A stretch of 36,848 bases of DNA from Gordonia sp. UBA7599 (GCA_002477755.1 DLKD01000120.1:1-36848); one strand, 5' to 3'; positions 8,205-18,024 are shown, counted from the stretch's first letter. Numbers and translations: made by a program. Notes: a model not told the origin generated them from the letters alone.

Positions 8205-8894
8205 ATGCCACGCCCGAGCGAACCGTCCGAGTTGTCCTCGGTCGCCCAGGACTACCTGAAAGTCATCTGGACCGCACGGGAGTGGGGCGACGTCAAGGTG
8301 ACGACGTCGATGATCGCCGAGAAGCTCGAGGTCTCGCCGTCGACTGCGTCCGAAGGCATCCGCAAACTCGCCGAGCAGGGCCTGGTCGAACACGAGAAGT
8401 ACGGCGCGATCACCCTCACCGATGTCGGTCGGCGCGCGGCGGTGGCCATGGTCCGCCGGCACCGGCTGCTCGAAACATATCTGGTGTCCGAGCTCGGTTA
8501 CGGCTGGGACGAGGTCCACGACGAGGCGGAGGTGCTCGAGCACGCCGTCAGCGATCGGCTCATGAACCGGATCGACGCCAAGCTCGGGCACCCGAGCCGC
8601 GACCCTCACGGCGACCCGATCCCCTCCCCCGACGGCGAGATCGCCAGCCCCCAGGTGTGTCTGCTGGCCGACATGCGCGACGGTGAGACCGGCGTCATCG
8701 CCCGGATCTCCGACACCGACCCGGCGATGCTGCGCTACTTCGACGAAGTCGGCATCACGCTGGACCGGTTGGTGCGCATCGCCGACAAACGGCCTTTCGC
8801 CGGCACGACGACCATCACCGTCGACGACGTGGAGCCCGCCATCACCCTCGGTGACGTAGCCACGCGCGCGATCTACGTCGCGACCAGCGGGTAG
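8205..8894 (+). CDS. mntR: DtxR/MntR-family metal-dependent repressor
   Basis: This 229-residue protein has the three-domain DtxR layout. The winged helix spans residues 10-75 (SSVAQDYLKVIWTAREWG, SMIAEKLEVSPSTASEGIRKLAEQGLVEH). The dimerisation domain has metal-ligand patterns (RRHRLLETYL, HDEAEVLEHAVSDRL). The C-terminal SH3/FeoA-like domain starts near residue 155 (GETGVIARISDTD). In Mycobacterium tuberculosis the gene in the same position next to ribF (Rv2788, also called sirR) is the manganese regulator MntR, so Mn(II) is the likely corepressor. It is probably leaderless. The 3' end converges on pyk with a 19-base gap. Confidence 0.85.
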   Translation: MPRPSEPSELSSVAQDYLKVIWTAREWGDVKVTTSMIAEKLEVSPSTASEGIRKLAEQGLVEHEKYGAITLTDVGRRAAVAMVRRHRLLETYLVSELGYGWDEVHDEAEVLEHAVSDRLMNRIDAKLGHPSRDPHGDPIPSPDGEIASPQVCLLADMRDGETGVIARISDTDPAMLRYFDEVGITLDRLVRIADKRPFAGTTTITVDDVEPAITLGDVATRAIYVATSG

Positions 8895-8913
8895 CGGTCC
8901 GCGACACGGCGCC

Positions 8914-10332
8914 TCAGTGGTCTTGCTCGCCGATTCGGTGGACGTGGATGAAGTTGGTCGAACCGACGGTGGCCGGTGGCGCACCGGCGACGATGACCAC
9001 GACCTCGCCGAGTTCCATGTGGCCGCGCTCGATCAGAATGCGGTCCACCTCGTCGATCATCTCGTCGGTGTTGTTGACCCGGTCGACGATGAACGTCTCG
9101 GTCCCCCAGCTCACCGCGAGCTGGTTGCGGATCGCCGGGATCGGCGTGAACGCGAGGAGCGGCAACGGTGAGTGCAGCCGCGCCAACCGCCGGACGGTGT
9201 CGCCCGACTGGGTGAAGGCCACCAGCGCCTTCACCGACAAGCGCTCACCGATGTCGCGCGCGGCGTAGGAGATCACGCCGCGACGGGTGCGTGGCAGATG
9301 GTCGAGCGGCGGCACCGACCGCGAGCCGGATTCGACCGCCACACAGATCCGGTTCATCGTCGCCACCGCCTGTACGGGGAACTTACCCACCGAGGTCTCG
9401 CCGGAGAGCATCACCGCGTCGGCGCCGTCGAGCACCGCGTTGGCCACGTCGGACGCCTCGGCCCGTGTCGGCCGGGAGTTCTCGATCATCGACTCGAGCA
9501 TCTGGGTCGCCACGATCACCGGCCTGGCGTTCTCGCGGGCCATCTGGATCGCCCGCTTCTGCACGAGCGGAACCTCCTCCAGCGGCAATTCGACGCCGAG
9601 GTCGCCGCGGGCGACCATGATCGCGTCGAAAGCCAGGACGACGGCCTCGAGGTTCTCGATCGCCTCCGGCTTCTCCAACTTGGCGATCACCGGGACGCGG
9701 CGACCGACACGGTCCATCACCTCGTGGACCAACTCGACGTCGGACGGGCTGCGCACGAAGGACAGCGCCACCAGGTCGACGCCCAGGCCGAGCGCGAACT
9801 CGAGGTCGTCGATGTCCTTCTCCGACAGCGCCGGAACCGACACGTTCATCCCGGGCATCGACAAGCCCTTGTGGTTACTGACCGGCCCACCCTCGGTGAC
9901 CATGCAGACGACGTCGTTGCCCTCGATGCCGGTGACCACGAGGCCGACCTTGCCGTCGTCGACAAGCAGCCGGTCGCCGACCTGCGCATCGCGCGCCAGC
10001 TGGGCGTAGGTCGTCCCGACACGGTCATGGTTGCCGACGACGTCGTCGACGGTGATCCGGACGGTCTCGCCGGTATCCCACACCACGGGGCCGTCGCCGA
10101 AGACGCCCAGACGGATCTTCGGGCCCTGCAGGTCCGCGAGGATGCCCACGGCCTTGCCGGTCTCCGCCGCCACTTCGCGTACGCAACCGAACATCTGCGC
10201 GTGGTCGTCGTGGGTCCCGTGGCTGAAGTTCAGCCGCGCGACGTCCAAACCGGCGTCCACCAGCTCCCGAATCTTCTCGACCGAGGAGGTGGCCGGGCCC
10301 ATGGTGCAGACGATCTTCGTTCGACGGTTCAC
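8914..10332 (-). CDS. pyk: Pyruvate kinase
   Basis: This 472-residue glycolytic enzyme transfers phosphate from phosphoenolpyruvate to ADP. It shows RRTKIVCTMGPATSS at the N-terminus, LNFSHG, the catalytic region VPVIAKLEKPEAIEN, the signature MVARGDLGVELPLEEVP, and SRPTRAEASDVANAVLDGADAVMLSGET split over residues 320-350. The C-terminal allosteric domain ends in the NFIHVHRIG region. The start is GTG 10332 (VNRRTKI); the frame is open further upstream but that part has no family resemblance. It follows lgt on the same strand, as pykA follows the trp-lgt block in mycobacteria. Confidence 0.96.
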   Translation of the reverse strand: MNRRTKIVCTMGPATSSVEKIRELVDAGLDVARLNFSHGTHDDHAQMFGCVREVAAETGKAVGILADLQGPKIRLGVFGDGPVVWDTGETVRITVDDVVGNHDRVGTTYAQLARDAQVGDRLLVDDGKVGLVVTGIEGNDVVCMVTEGGPVSNHKGLSMPGMNVSVPALSEKDIDDLEFALGLGVDLVALSFVRSPSDVELVHEVMDRVGRRVPVIAKLEKPEAIENLEAVVLAFDAIMVARGDLGVELPLEEVPLVQKRAIQMARENARPVIVATQMLESMIENSRPTRAEASDVANAVLDGADAVMLSGETSVGKFPVQAVATMNRICVAVESGSRSVPPLDHLPRTRRGVISYAARDIGERLSVKALVAFTQSGDTVRRLARLHSPLPLLAFTPIPAIRNQLAVSWGTETFIVDRVNNTDEMIDEVDRILIERGHMELGEVVVIVAGAPPATVGSTNFIHVHRIGEQDH

Positions 10333-10433
10333 CCGAGCCAGCGTAGCCCTTGCCGGGCTTCCCGCCCCACCGATGCGGGCATCGTGCGACGAGGTGTCAC
10401 ACACGATTCACACGCCGGTCATCGACGGTGCCG

Positions 10434-12431
10434 TTATCCGTCGGTGCGCCGCACGATGTTGGGCCGATCCCCGTCGTTGTCTTCGGGGCCGTCGGGCTCA
10501 TCGGATTCGGTTTCCGACTCGGCCTCGGCTGCCGGCTCGTTCTCGACGAGTTCGGCGAGCCGGTTGACCGACGCCAGCAGCGACGCGCTGGTCGTCGACC
10601 GTGCGCGCTCATTGCGCTTCTCGTCGTCGGGGTCCAGGCCGGTCCAGTCATAGATGTGGGCGACGTTGGTCGTGTCGTCGTCGATCGGATCCAGTTCCCA
10701 CCGCCACAGGTGACCGGGCGGGGTCTTGCCGACTTCGGATGGTTTCCAGGCGATGAGACGGTCCTCGACGAACTCGACGACCGTGTTCTCACGGACACGT
10801 CCGCTCGTATTGGTCATCAGAAACTTCTCGCCGACCGCGGTGACCCGCTGGCCCTCCGCGGCTTCCTGCAGGTTCTCGTTGCCGTCGAACCGCGGCTGCG
10901 CAGAGGGATCGGCGATGAGGGCGAAGATCGCCGAGGCCGGCGCGGTCATCACTCTGCTGACGCGGATGACACGCGACTCGTCGGCGTCGGCGGCCGCCTC
11001 TGGAGCATCGTCGGGTTCGCTGACCGGTGCTTCGGCGTCGGCCTGGGCCTGGGCCTCGTCGATGGCCTCGGCGTCGTCGGCCGCCTCCTCGTCGAGCTCG
11101 GCCGCCTCCACCCGGTCGGCCTCAGCCTCGGCGGCACCGTCCTCCTGGGTTTCCAAGTCTTCCAGCTCATCGGCCTCAGGCACCGCAGGCTCGGTCGCCG
11201 CGATCTTGGGCTCGCTCGGCGTGATTTTGGGCTCGCTCGGCGCGATTTTGGGCTCGCTCGGCTTGATAGCGGGCTCGCTCGGCGAGTCCGGCTCCTCGGC
11301 GTCGGCCTGGGCCTGGGCCTCGTCGATGGCCTCGGCGTCGTCGGCCGCCTCCTCGTCGAGCTCAGCCGCCTCCACCCGGTCGGCTTCCGCCTCGGGGGCA
11401 CCGTCCTCCTGGGTTTCCAAGTCTTCCAGCTCATCGGCCTCAGGCACCGCAGGCTCAGTCGACGTGATTTCGGGCTCGCTCGGTGCGTCGGCATCGTCGT
11501 CGGCCCACGGGTCGATATAGCCGACCTTGCCCTCGGCGGCCAACTCGTCGGCACGCGCGGGACGATACATAGACAGGCCCAGCTCCCGCCCGCGCGGCGC
11601 CGCCAGGAAATAGGCGAGCGCGCAGGCGAACACGACGACCGCCACGATCGAGTTCACCCGGATCCCCATACCGAAGGGTTCGGACGCCGCGTCGTCACGC
11701 AGCAGCTCGATGACGAAACGCCCGGCGCAGTAACCCATGACGTAGAGCGCGAACAGCCGCCCGTGACCGACCCGGAAGTAGCGGTCGACGGCGACGAGCA
11801 ACAGCACCACGAACACGTTCCACAGCGCCTCGTAGAGGAACGTCGGGTGCACGATGGCGATGCGTTCACCGGTCGAGACACCGGTCAGGTTGTCGGGCAC
11901 GCGACGGAAGATCTCCAGGCCCCAGGGCAGATCGGTCGGACGACCGTAGACCTCTTGGTTGAAGTAGTTGCCAACCCGCCCGATGGCCTGGGCCAACAGG
12001 ATGGGGGGCGCGATGGCGTCACCGAATGCGGGGAGCTTGATCCCGTAGCGGCGGCACGCGATCCATGCACCGACGCCGCCGAGGGCCACCGCCCCCCAAA
12101 TCCCGAGGCCGCCCTCCCACACCTTCAGCGCGTCGATCGGGCCGCGCGGCGGGTTGAGCGTGTCGCCGAGGTCGGTGAAGTAGTACCGCCAATCGGTCAG
12201 GACGTGGTACGCCCGTCCGCCGATCAAGCCGAACGGCACCGCCCACAGGGCCACGTCGAGGACCTCGCCGGGCTGGCCGCCGCGCGCGATCCACCGCCGC
12301 GAGCCCCACCACAGGGCGACGATGATGCCGGCGACGATGCACAGCGCATAGGCGCGGATCGAGACGGGGCCGAGTTGCCAAACACCTTGCGGCGGACTCG
12401 GGATGTAGGCGAGGACCTGCGTGGAATTCAC
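10434..12431 (-). CDS. lgt: Prolipoprotein diacylglyceryl transferase with acidic linker and C-terminal SRPBCC domain
   Basis: Lgt attaches diacylglyceryl to the lipobox Cys of prolipoproteins in the membrane. Residues 1-290 form a complete Lgt with seven likely spans, WEGGLGIWGA, the family signature in GRVGNYFNQEVYGRP (151-165) and HPTFLYE. Residues 310-485 are an acidic, proline-rich linker containing two near-identical blocks 88 residues apart and four PSEPxIx heptads. Residues about 487-632 read as an SRPBCC (START-like) domain: RVIRVSRVMTAPASAIF, DPSAQPRFDG, IAWKP, LWRWELDP, HIYDWTGLD. An acidic tail follows. The 665-residue total is far above the usual 270-300. Actinobacterial Lgt proteins often have charged tails, but I know no Lgt-SRPBCC fusion. 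Start GTG 12431. Confidence 0.93.
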   Translation of the reverse strand: MNSTQVLAYIPSPPQGVWQLGPVSIRAYALCIVAGIIVALWWGSRRWIARGGQPGEVLDVALWAVPFGLIGGRAYHVLTDWRYYFTDLGDTLNPPRGPIDALKVWEGGLGIWGAVALGGVGAWIACRRYGIKLPAFGDAIAPPILLAQAIGRVGNYFNQEVYGRPTDLPWGLEIFRRVPDNLTGVSTGERIAIVHPTFLYEALWNVFVVLLLVAVDRYFRVGHGRLFALYVMGYCAGRFVIELLRDDAASEPFGMGIRVNSIVAVVVFACALAYFLAAPRGRELGLSMYRPARADELAAEGKVGYIDPWADDDADAPSEPEITSTEPAVPEADELEDLETQEDGAPEAEADRVEAAELDEEAADDAEAIDEAQAQADAEEPDSPSEPAIKPSEPKIAPSEPKITPSEPKIAATEPAVPEADELEDLETQEDGAAEAEADRVEAAELDEEAADDAEAIDEAQAQADAEAPVSEPDDAPEAAADADESRVIRVSRVMTAPASAIFALIADPSAQPRFDGNENLQEAAEGQRVTAVGEKFLMTNTSGRVRENTVVEFVEDRLIAWKPSEVGKTPPGHLWRWELDPIDDDTTNVAHIYDWTGLDPDDEKRNERARSTTSASLLASVNRLAELVENEPAAEAESETESDEPDGPEDNDGDRPNIVRRTDG
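11032..11196. repeat. Direct repeat copy A inside lgt
   Basis: About 165 bases here match 11296-11460 with only a handful of substitutions, at a constant offset of 264 bases (88 codons). The match keeps the reading frame and encodes the acidic block with TEPAVPEADELEDLETQEDG and AEAIDEAQAQADAE. Its recent age is indicated by silent-site near-identity. Confidence 0.9.
11188..11286. repeat. 21-bp tandem repeat in lgt linker
   Basis: Four full 21-base units (11188-11208, 11209-11229, 11230-11250, 11251-11271) and a partial fifth share GGCTCGcTCGgcgcGATttTG. On the coding strand they give PSEPKIA-type heptads. The same unit reappears at 11452-11472 and, strikingly, outside the gene at 28018-28074. 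Confidence 0.85.
11296..11460. repeat. Direct repeat copy B inside lgt
   Basis: Second copy of the 165-base block at 11032-11196. Differences include GAGCTCAGCC versus GAGCTCGGCC and a few changes near 11385-11400. Unequal crossing over between copies would change linker length by 88 residues without a frameshift. Confidence 0.9.
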
Positions 12432-12475
12432 GTGCCCAACACTAACCGACGGCCTCCGGCGTCAGCGTGAGCCGT

Positions 12476-13276
12476 TCAGAAGTCGCCGCGCACGCCTGCG
12501 GCGAGCTCGCCGATCAGCGCCCCGACGGCCGCTTGGCCCTCGTCGGCCGCCGACACGATGGCCGACCCGACGATCACACCGTCGGCATACCCGGCGATCT
12601 CCGCGGCCTGCGCGCCACTGCGGACACCGAGGCCCACGCCGATCGGAATGTCGGAGACTTCACGGATCCGGCGGCACAGCTCCGGTGCGAGGTCCGATAC
12701 TGCGTCACGCGCACCGGTGACGCCCATCGTCGACGATGCGTAGACGAACCCACGGCAGTGCTCCAGCGTCATCGCCAGCCGCTCCGGCGTCGACGACGGT
12801 GCGACGAGATAGATACGGTCCAGGCCGTGGGCGTCCGAAGCCGCCTCCCACTCTGCACCCTCGTCGGGGATCAGATTCGGGGTGATGATGCCGAGTCCAC
12901 CTGCTGCTGCGAGATCGCGGGCAAAGGCATCCACGCCGTAGCGCAAGACCAGGTTCCAATACACCATCACCACGGGCTTGGCGCCGGCGTCGGCGACCGC
13001 CTGCACGGCGGGGAAGACGTCGCGCACCCGACTCCCGTCGGCGAGCGCCTTCTGGGTGGCCTTGGCGATGGTGGGACCGTCCATGACCGGGTCGGAGTAC
13101 GGGATGCCGACCTCGACGATGTCGCAACCGGCTTCGACCATGGTTCGCATCGTCGTGATCGAGTCGTCAACCGACGGATAACCGACGGGCAGGTAGCCGA
13201 TCAGGGCGGCCCGATCCTCGGCGCGGCAGGCGGCGAACGTGTCGTGCAGCCGCGATGCCGGTGCTGTCGTGGTCAT
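12476..13276 (-). CDS. trpA: Tryptophan synthase alpha subunit
   Basis: TrpA cleaves indole-3-glycerol phosphate to indole and glyceraldehyde-3-phosphate and passes indole to TrpB. The 266-residue TIM barrel has the catalytic Asp in [15 protein letters not shown], the catalytic Glu region in [23 protein letters not shown], and the phosphate-binding end GVGLGVRSG and [11 protein letters not shown]. The start ATG 13276 overlaps the trpB stop as ATGA, giving coupled synthesis of the two subunits. Open frame upstream of this ATG is a shadow of trpB. Confidence 0.97.
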   Translation of the reverse strand: MTTTAPASRLHDTFAACRAEDRAALIGYLPVGYPSVDDSITTMRTMVEAGCDIVEVGIPYSDPVMDGPTIAKATQKALADGSRVRDVFPAVQAVADAGAKPVVMVYWNLVLRYGVDAFARDLAAAGGLGIITPNLIPDEGAEWEAASDAHGLDRIYLVAPSSTPERLAMTLEHCRGFVYASSTMGVTGARDAVSDLAPELCRRIREVSDIPIGVGLGVRSGAQAAEIAGYADGVIVGSAIVSAADEGQAAVGALIGELAAGVRGDF

Positions 13277-14595
13277 CGACCGCTCCCCTGCTGCTCTTCG
13301 GCGAGTCGGGCGGCGTACTCGAACTCCGACGGCGGCGTGTCGAACAGGCCGAACCAACGAGCCGCCGTGTCGACGTCCTTGTCGCCTCGACCGGACAGAT
13401 TCACGACGATGATCGACCCATCGCCCAGCTCTCGCCCGAGCGTCAGTGCCCCGGCTACCGCGTGTGCAGACTCGATCGCCGGGATGATGCCCTCCCGGTG
13501 CGACAGCAGCCGCAGCGCCTCCATCGCCTCGGTATCGGTGACGGGGCGGTATTCCGCGCGGCCGATGTCTTTCAGGTAGGCGTGCTCAGGCCCGACGCCG
13601 GGATAATCCAGGCCTGCCGAGATCGAGTGCGACTCGATGGTTTGACCGTCCTCGTCCTGCAGGAGGTAGGAGTATGCGCCCTGGAAGGCGCCCGGACTAC
13701 CCCCGGTGAACGTCGCCGCGTGCCGGCCGGTCTCCACGCCGTCGCCGGCGGCCTCGAAGCCGACCAACCGCACGCCCTCGTCGTCGAGGAAGGGGTGGAA
13801 GATCCCGATCGCATTGGAGCCGCCACCGACGCACGCGGTCACCGCGTCCGGCAGTCGTCCGGCCTGCTCCAGGATCTGCGCGCGCGCTTCCATCCCGACG
13901 ACGCGCTGCAGGTCGCGCACCATCATCGGGAACGGGTGCGGCCCCGCGGCGGTGCCGAAGCAGTAGTACGTGTTGTGGGCGTTGGTGACCCAGTCGCGCA
14001 GCGCCTCGTTGATCGCGTCTTTCAGCGTCGCCGAACCGGTCTCGACGGCCACGACCTCGGCGCCGAGCAGGCGCATGCGGGCGACGTTGAGCGCTTGGCG
14101 CTCAGTGTCGACGCGGCCCATGTAGATCAGGCACTCCAGGCCGAGGAGCGCACACGCCGTCGCCGTCGCGACGCCGTGCTGTCCGGCTCCGGTCTCGGCG
14201 ATGACACGGGTCTTACCCATGCGCGCCGCGAGCAGCGCCTGTCCCAGCACGTTGTTGATCTTGTGCGAGCCGGTGTGGTTGAGGTCCTCGCGCTTGAGGA
14301 AGATCCTGGCCCCGCCGGCGTCCTCGCGCAGTCGGGTGGCCTCGTAGAGCGGTGACGGCCGGCCGGTGTAGTCGCGCTGTAGCCGATCGAGCTCACCGAG
14401 GTAGCTGTCGTCGGTGCGCATCTTCTCGTAGGTCGCGGTGACTTCGTCGATGACGGCCATCAGCGCCTCGGGGACGTGCCGGCCACCGTAGACGCCGAAA
14501 TGCCCGCCCGCATCGGGCTCGAAGCCGGTGCGGGTGGCGACGCCCGCACTGGCGGGCGGATACGTCGCAGAGTTCGGTGTGGAGGAATCGGTCAC
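13273..14595 (-). CDS. trpB: Tryptophan synthase beta subunit
   Basis: TrpB condenses indole with serine using pyridoxal phosphate. The 440-residue protein contains GGRHVPEAL, the PLP lysine in HTGSHKIN (about K112), the glutamate of [10 protein letters not shown], the phosphate loop [10 protein letters not shown], and the C-terminal [10 protein letters not shown] choose GTG 14595 (VTDSSTPN) because AGGGAGGG lies 8 bases upstream; an ATG at 14631 inside the end of trpC would add 12 residues without family resemblance. The trpC stop falls within the ribosome site, so termination on trpC probably feeds initiation here. Confidence 0.97.
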   Translation of the reverse strand: MTDSSTPNSATYPPASAGVATRTGFEPDAGGHFGVYGGRHVPEALMAVIDEVTATYEKMRTDDSYLGELDRLQRDYTGRPSPLYEATRLREDAGGARIFLKREDLNHTGSHKINNVLGQALLAARMGKTRVIAETGAGQHGVATATACALLGLECLIYMGRVDTERQALNVARMRLLGAEVVAVETGSATLKDAINEALRDWVTNAHNTYYCFGTAAGPHPFPMMVRDLQRVVGMEARAQILEQAGRLPDAVTACVGGGSNAIGIFHPFLDDEGVRLVGFEAAGDGVETGRHAATFTGGSPGAFQGAYSYLLQDEDGQTIESHSISAGLDYPGVGPEHAYLKDIGRAEYRPVTDTEAMEALRLLSHREGIIPAIESAHAVAGALTLGRELGDGSIIVVNLSGRGDKDVDTAARWFGLFDTPPSEFEYAARLAEEQQGSGR

Positions 14596-14609
14596 GGTGT
14601 CGGCCCTCC

Positions 14610-15428
14610 CTAACGGGCGGGCTTCGGGCATGACGGATGCGTACCGGCGGTCACGAGCTCGGCAACGGCGGCGCGCGGGTCGCCGCTGGTGACCAGGCCC
14701 TCGCCGACGAGGACGGCATCCGCGCCCGCACCGGCGTAGGCGAGCAGGTCCGCAGTGCCGCGGACGCCCGATTCGGCGACCTTGATGACCTCGGTGGGCA
14801 GACCCGGGGCGATGCGCGCGAACGCGTCGCGATCCACCTCGAGGGTCTTGAGGTTGCGTGCGTTGATGCCCACCACTTTCGCACCGGCAGCCAGCGCCCG
14901 GTCCGCCTCTTCCTCGGTGTGGGCCTCCACGAGGGCGGTCATCCCCAGCGATTCGGTGCGGTCGAGCAACGACTCGAGGACGTTCTGCTCCAGCGCCGCG
15001 ACGATCAGCAGGATCAGGTCCGCGCCATGGGCGCGGGCCTCGTGGATCTGGTACGGGCCGACGATGAAGTCCTTGCGCAGAACCGGCAGGTCGACTGCCG
15101 CGCGCACCGCGTCGAGGTCGGCCAGCGAACCGCGGAAGCGGCGCTCCTCGGTGAGCACGCTGATGACACGGGCGCCACCGTCCTCGTAGACCTTCGCCAA
15201 CTCGGCGGGGTCGGCGATGTCGGCCAACTCCCCGCGCGACGGGCTCGCCCGCTTGACCTCGGCGATGACACCGATCCCCGGCTGGCGCAGGGCGGCCATG
15301 GCGTCACGCGGCGGCCGGGCCTGCGCGGACGCCTGCTTGATGGTCTGGTAGTCGACGGCCGCCTCCCGAGCGGCGACGTCGGCCTTGACGCCCTCGATGA
15401 TCGAGTCGAGCACGGTCGGCTCTCCCAC
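14610..15428 (-). CDS. trpC: Indole-3-glycerol phosphate synthase
   Basis: TrpC closes the indole ring of CdRP with loss of CO2 and water. The 272-residue barrel shows [13 protein letters not shown] (catalytic Lys), [24 protein letters not shown] split across residues 110-135, [20 protein letters not shown], and VAESGVRG. The start is GTG 15428 with AGGAGG about 11 bases upstream. A separate trpF is absent: phosphoribosylanthranilate isomerase activity is expected from PriA at 20029-20775. The 147-base gap upstream of the gene is the largest in the his-trp block and may contain an internal promoter. Confidence 0.97.
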   Translation of the reverse strand: MGEPTVLDSIIEGVKADVAAREAAVDYQTIKQASAQARPPRDAMAALRQPGIGVIAEVKRASPSRGELADIADPAELAKVYEDGGARVISVLTEERRFRGSLADLDAVRAAVDLPVLRKDFIVGPYQIHEARAHGADLILLIVAALEQNVLESLLDRTESLGMTALVEAHTEEEADRALAAGAKVVGINARNLKTLEVDRDAFARIAPGLPTEVIKVAESGVRGTADLLAYAGAGADAVLVGEGLVTSGDPRAAVAELVTAGTHPSCPKPAR

Positions 15429-15575
15429 TGGCGTCTCACCTCCTCGGCGTGCCCGCGTCGCGGACCGGTTGCGTCTGCCGGAATCGAATAGCTGTCTGCC
15501 GATCCCGCGCGATTGATTGAGTCACAGGGTAGCCGCGCCCGAACCGGGACCGCCGCGCGGGTCGGCCGTGCCGGG

Positions 15576-16307
15576 CTACTCGGTGGGGTCGACCCCGGTG
15601 TCGAGGCTGTCCCAGAGAATCCGCTCGCCCTCGGGCTGTCGGTCTGACGCGCTGCGATTCGGCTCCTCCGGCTGACCGTCACGGGCCTGCGCCCGCTGCC
15701 GGCGCTCGTAGTCGGCGAAGACTTTGCGTTCCAATTCCTCGCGCCGCGCCGCCGGGGAACGATACTTCGACGACATGCCCGCACCCCGCGCCGCCCGCAG
15801 CGCGAACACCGCGCCGACGACGACGAAGGCCGCTCCGACCAGCACGATCACCGGGGCCCACGGGTTCACCGTCGTCAGCAGGACCCGGTAGCGAGGCGCG
15901 AGGTCGATGGCGCGGGCGGCGTAGTCACTGTTGACGGGGGTGCTCAACAACGAGATCGCGGGAATGGCGATCACGACGGCACCCAGGCCCAGCACAACGG
16001 CCACGATGCGAAGCGCGGCGCCGCGCAGCGACCACACGAGGGCCACGGCGGCAAGTAGCGCCAAGGCGGCCGGCGTCAGCCACGGGCTCCAATCCGAGCC
16101 CCTCACCTCGAATCGGCGCATCGGCGACAATCCGTCCTCGGCCTCGACGCGCGCCCACGTGAACCGGGATGCGATCCACAGGACCAGAGCACCCAGTGCG
16201 AGCAACACCGACGCGATCGCCTTCTGCGCGACTCGGTTGGGCGACGGGGTGCCCTCGTCGGCGGTATCGGCTACTACCGGGTCTGCACGCTCGGGGCCGT
16301 CGGTCAC
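15576..16307 (-). CDS. Trp-operon-associated membrane protein (TIGR02234 type)
   Basis: This 243-residue protein has four hydrophobic segments ([70 protein letters not shown]) and a charged cytosolic tail starting [16 protein letters not shown] membrane protein of this plan between trpE and trpC is a conserved feature of Mycobacteriales and relatives (TIGR02234, Trp_oprn_chp). Its role is unknown; a transport or scaffolding role in tryptophan synthesis is only inference. The GTG start overlaps the trpE stop as GTGA. Confidence 0.85.
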   Translation of the reverse strand: MTDGPERADPVVADTADEGTPSPNRVAQKAIASVLLALGALVLWIASRFTWARVEAEDGLSPMRRFEVRGSDWSPWLTPAALALLAAVALVWSLRGAALRIVAVVLGLGAVVIAIPAISLLSTPVNSDYAARAIDLAPRYRVLLTTVNPWAPVIVLVGAAFVVVGAVFALRAARGAGMSSKYRSPAARREELERKVFADYERRQRAQARDGQPEEPNRSASDRQPEGERILWDSLDTGVDPTE

Positions 16308-17848
16308 GACCGTTCTCCGCCCAGCGGCCGCATGGTCTCGGCTGCGGCCACCGCGTTGAGCACTGCGGTGGCCTTGTTGCGCGCCTCGTTGTACTCGTAG
16401 GTGGGCTGGCTGTCGGCGACGACGCCAGCCCCGGCCTGCACGTACGCCTTCCCGTCGGTGAGCAGTGCGGTGCGAATGGCGATCGCGGTGTCGGCATCGC
16501 CGGCGAAATCGAGATAGCCGACGACCCCGCCGTAAAGGCCGCGCCGGGTGATCTCGTGCTCCTCGATCAGTTCCATCGCCCGGACCTTCGGCGCGCCGCT
16601 AAGGGTGCCCGCGGGGAAACATGCGGTCACCGCGTCGAGCGCGGTCTTGTCCTCGCGCAACCGCCCCGACACCGTGGACACGAGGTGCATGACGTGGCTG
16701 TAGCGCTCGACGTGGCTGTAGTCGCTGACCTTCACCGTCCCCGGTTCGCAGACGCGGCCGAGGTCGTTGCGACTCAAGTCCACGAGCATCAGGTGCTCGG
16801 CGCGCTCCTTCTCGTCGGCGAGCAGGTCCTTGCCCAGCAGCACGTCCTCCTCGTCGGTCTTGCCGCGCCACCGGGTGCCCGCGATCGGGTGGGTTGTGGC
16901 GACGCCGTCGGTGACGGTGACCAGCGCCTCCGGGGAGCTGCCGACGACGGTGACCGGGTGCTCGCCGGTGCCGACCGTGTCCGGCATCCGCAGCAGGTAC
17001 ATGTACGGGCTGGGGTTGGTGGCGCGCAGCACCCGATAGACATCGAGCGGGTCGGCCTCGGTCGTCATCTCGAAGCGCACCGATGGGACGACCTGGAATG
17101 CCTCTCCCGCCTCGATCTCGCCGACCATGGCCTCCACGACCGCACCGAACTCGGCGACGTCGCGTTGTGCGCTGTAGTCGGGGGCCGGACGGTCGTACAC
17201 GGCAACGGTCGACGGGGTCGGCGCCGCAAGGGCCTGCGTCATACGGTCGAGGCGGGTCACGGCATCGGCATAGGCCTCATCGACGTGCTCGTCGCTCCCG
17301 TCCCAGTTCACCGCGTTGGCGATGAGCGTGATCGTTCCCTCGTGGTGGTCGACGGCGGCCAAATCGGTGGCCAGCAGTAGGAATAGGTCCGGCAGGCCCA
17401 AGTCGTCGACGGTGGTCTCCGGCAGGCGCTCCAACCGGCGCACCATGTCATAGGCCATAAACCCGACGAATCCGCCGGTCAAGGGAGGCATGTCCGGCAG
17501 CGGATCGGTGGCCAGCAGATGCAGCGATGCGGCGAGCGCTTCCAGCGGATCACCGCCGACGGGGGCACCCGCGGGCGTCGTGCCCCACCAGCTGGCCTCC
17601 CCGTCGACGACGGTCAGCGCAGCGGGCGACCCGGCGCCGATGAACGACCAGCGCGACCACGACCGGCCGTTCTCCGCTGATTCCAGAAGAAACGTCCCAG
17701 GGCGGTCGCCGGCGAGTTTGGCGTAGGCCGACAGCGGCGTCTCACCGTCGGCGAGGACGCGACGAGTCACCGGCACGACGCGGTGGTCGACGGCGAGCTC
17801 GCGGAACTGCTCGATCGTCGTCGTAGTCAAGTTGGCTTGTCGTCTCAT
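16304..17848 (-). CDS. trpE: Anthranilate synthase component I
   Basis: TrpE makes anthranilate from chorismate with ammonia from a TrpG-type subunit not encoded here. The 514-residue protein has the N-terminal regulatory domain with a tryptophan-site-like [16 protein letters not shown], then the catalytic domain: [60 protein letters not shown] and IAIRTAL. The start ATG 17848 (MRRQANLTT) overlaps the stop of the tautomerase as ATGA. The frame upstream of that ATG is a shadow. No leader peptide or attenuator is seen, so expression probably follows the upstream his genes. Confidence 0.97.
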   Translation of the reverse strand: MRRQANLTTTTIEQFRELAVDHRVVPVTRRVLADGETPLSAYAKLAGDRPGTFLLESAENGRSWSRWSFIGAGSPAALTVVDGEASWWGTTPAGAPVGGDPLEALAASLHLLATDPLPDMPPLTGGFVGFMAYDMVRRLERLPETTVDDLGLPDLFLLLATDLAAVDHHEGTITLIANAVNWDGSDEHVDEAYADAVTRLDRMTQALAAPTPSTVAVYDRPAPDYSAQRDVAEFGAVVEAMVGEIEAGEAFQVVPSVRFEMTTEADPLDVYRVLRATNPSPYMYLLRMPDTVGTGEHPVTVVGSSPEALVTVTDGVATTHPIAGTRWRGKTDEEDVLLGKDLLADEKERAEHLMLVDLSRNDLGRVCEPGTVKVSDYSHVERYSHVMHLVSTVSGRLREDKTALDAVTACFPAGTLSGAPKVRAMELIEEHEITRRGLYGGVVGYLDFAGDADTAIAIRTALLTDGKAYVQAGAGVVADSQPTYEYNEARNKATAVLNAVAAAETMRPLGGERS

Positions 17849-18024
17849 CCGAGCGGCTCGCCCCCCACGCCCCACTGGGAGCGCGGTACCTCGGTGATGG
17901 TCACCCACACCGAGTCCGGGTTCTTACCGGTCGCCTTGGCGTACGCCTCGGTCACCGCGGCAATGGTCTCCCGTTTGACCGTGTCGGACAGGCCGGGAGT
18001 CTGGGAGATCTGGATCAGCGGCAT
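17845..18024 (-). CDS. 4-oxalocrotonate tautomerase-family protein (59 aa)
   Basis: A short gene reading [13 protein letters not shown], then [19 protein letters not shown], then [17 protein letters not shown]. Pro2, which becomes the N-terminal catalytic proline after Met removal, and the 59-residue length are typical of 4-OT-type tautomerases, which work as oligomers on enol/keto substrates. It lies 6 bases after hisI and its stop overlaps the trpE start (ATGA), so it belongs to the his-trp transcript. Its role in amino-acid synthesis is unknown; it could act on an unstable intermediate or be a passenger. An Arg usual near residue 11 or 39 of classic 4-OT is not evident. Confidence 0.88.
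   Translation of the reverse strand: MPLIQISQTPGLSDTVKRETIAAVTEAYAKATGKNPDSVWVTITEVPRSQWGVGGEPLG

Noticed and set aside
11188-11286. CRISPR array
   Set aside because: The 21-bp units are tandem without spacers and encode in-frame heptads of Lgt.
10350-12470. 706-codon plus-strand open frame opposite lgt
   Set aside because: Shadow of lgt and its repeats; no recognisable domain and low-complexity leucine/glycine content.
15429-15575. trp attenuator or leader peptide before trpC
   Set aside because: No Trp-codon run and no terminator with a U-tract; only a possible weak promoter.
17849-17908. Longer trpE N-terminus from an upstream start
   Set aside because: Those codons are the tautomerase gene in another frame; the ATGA overlap defines the trpE start.
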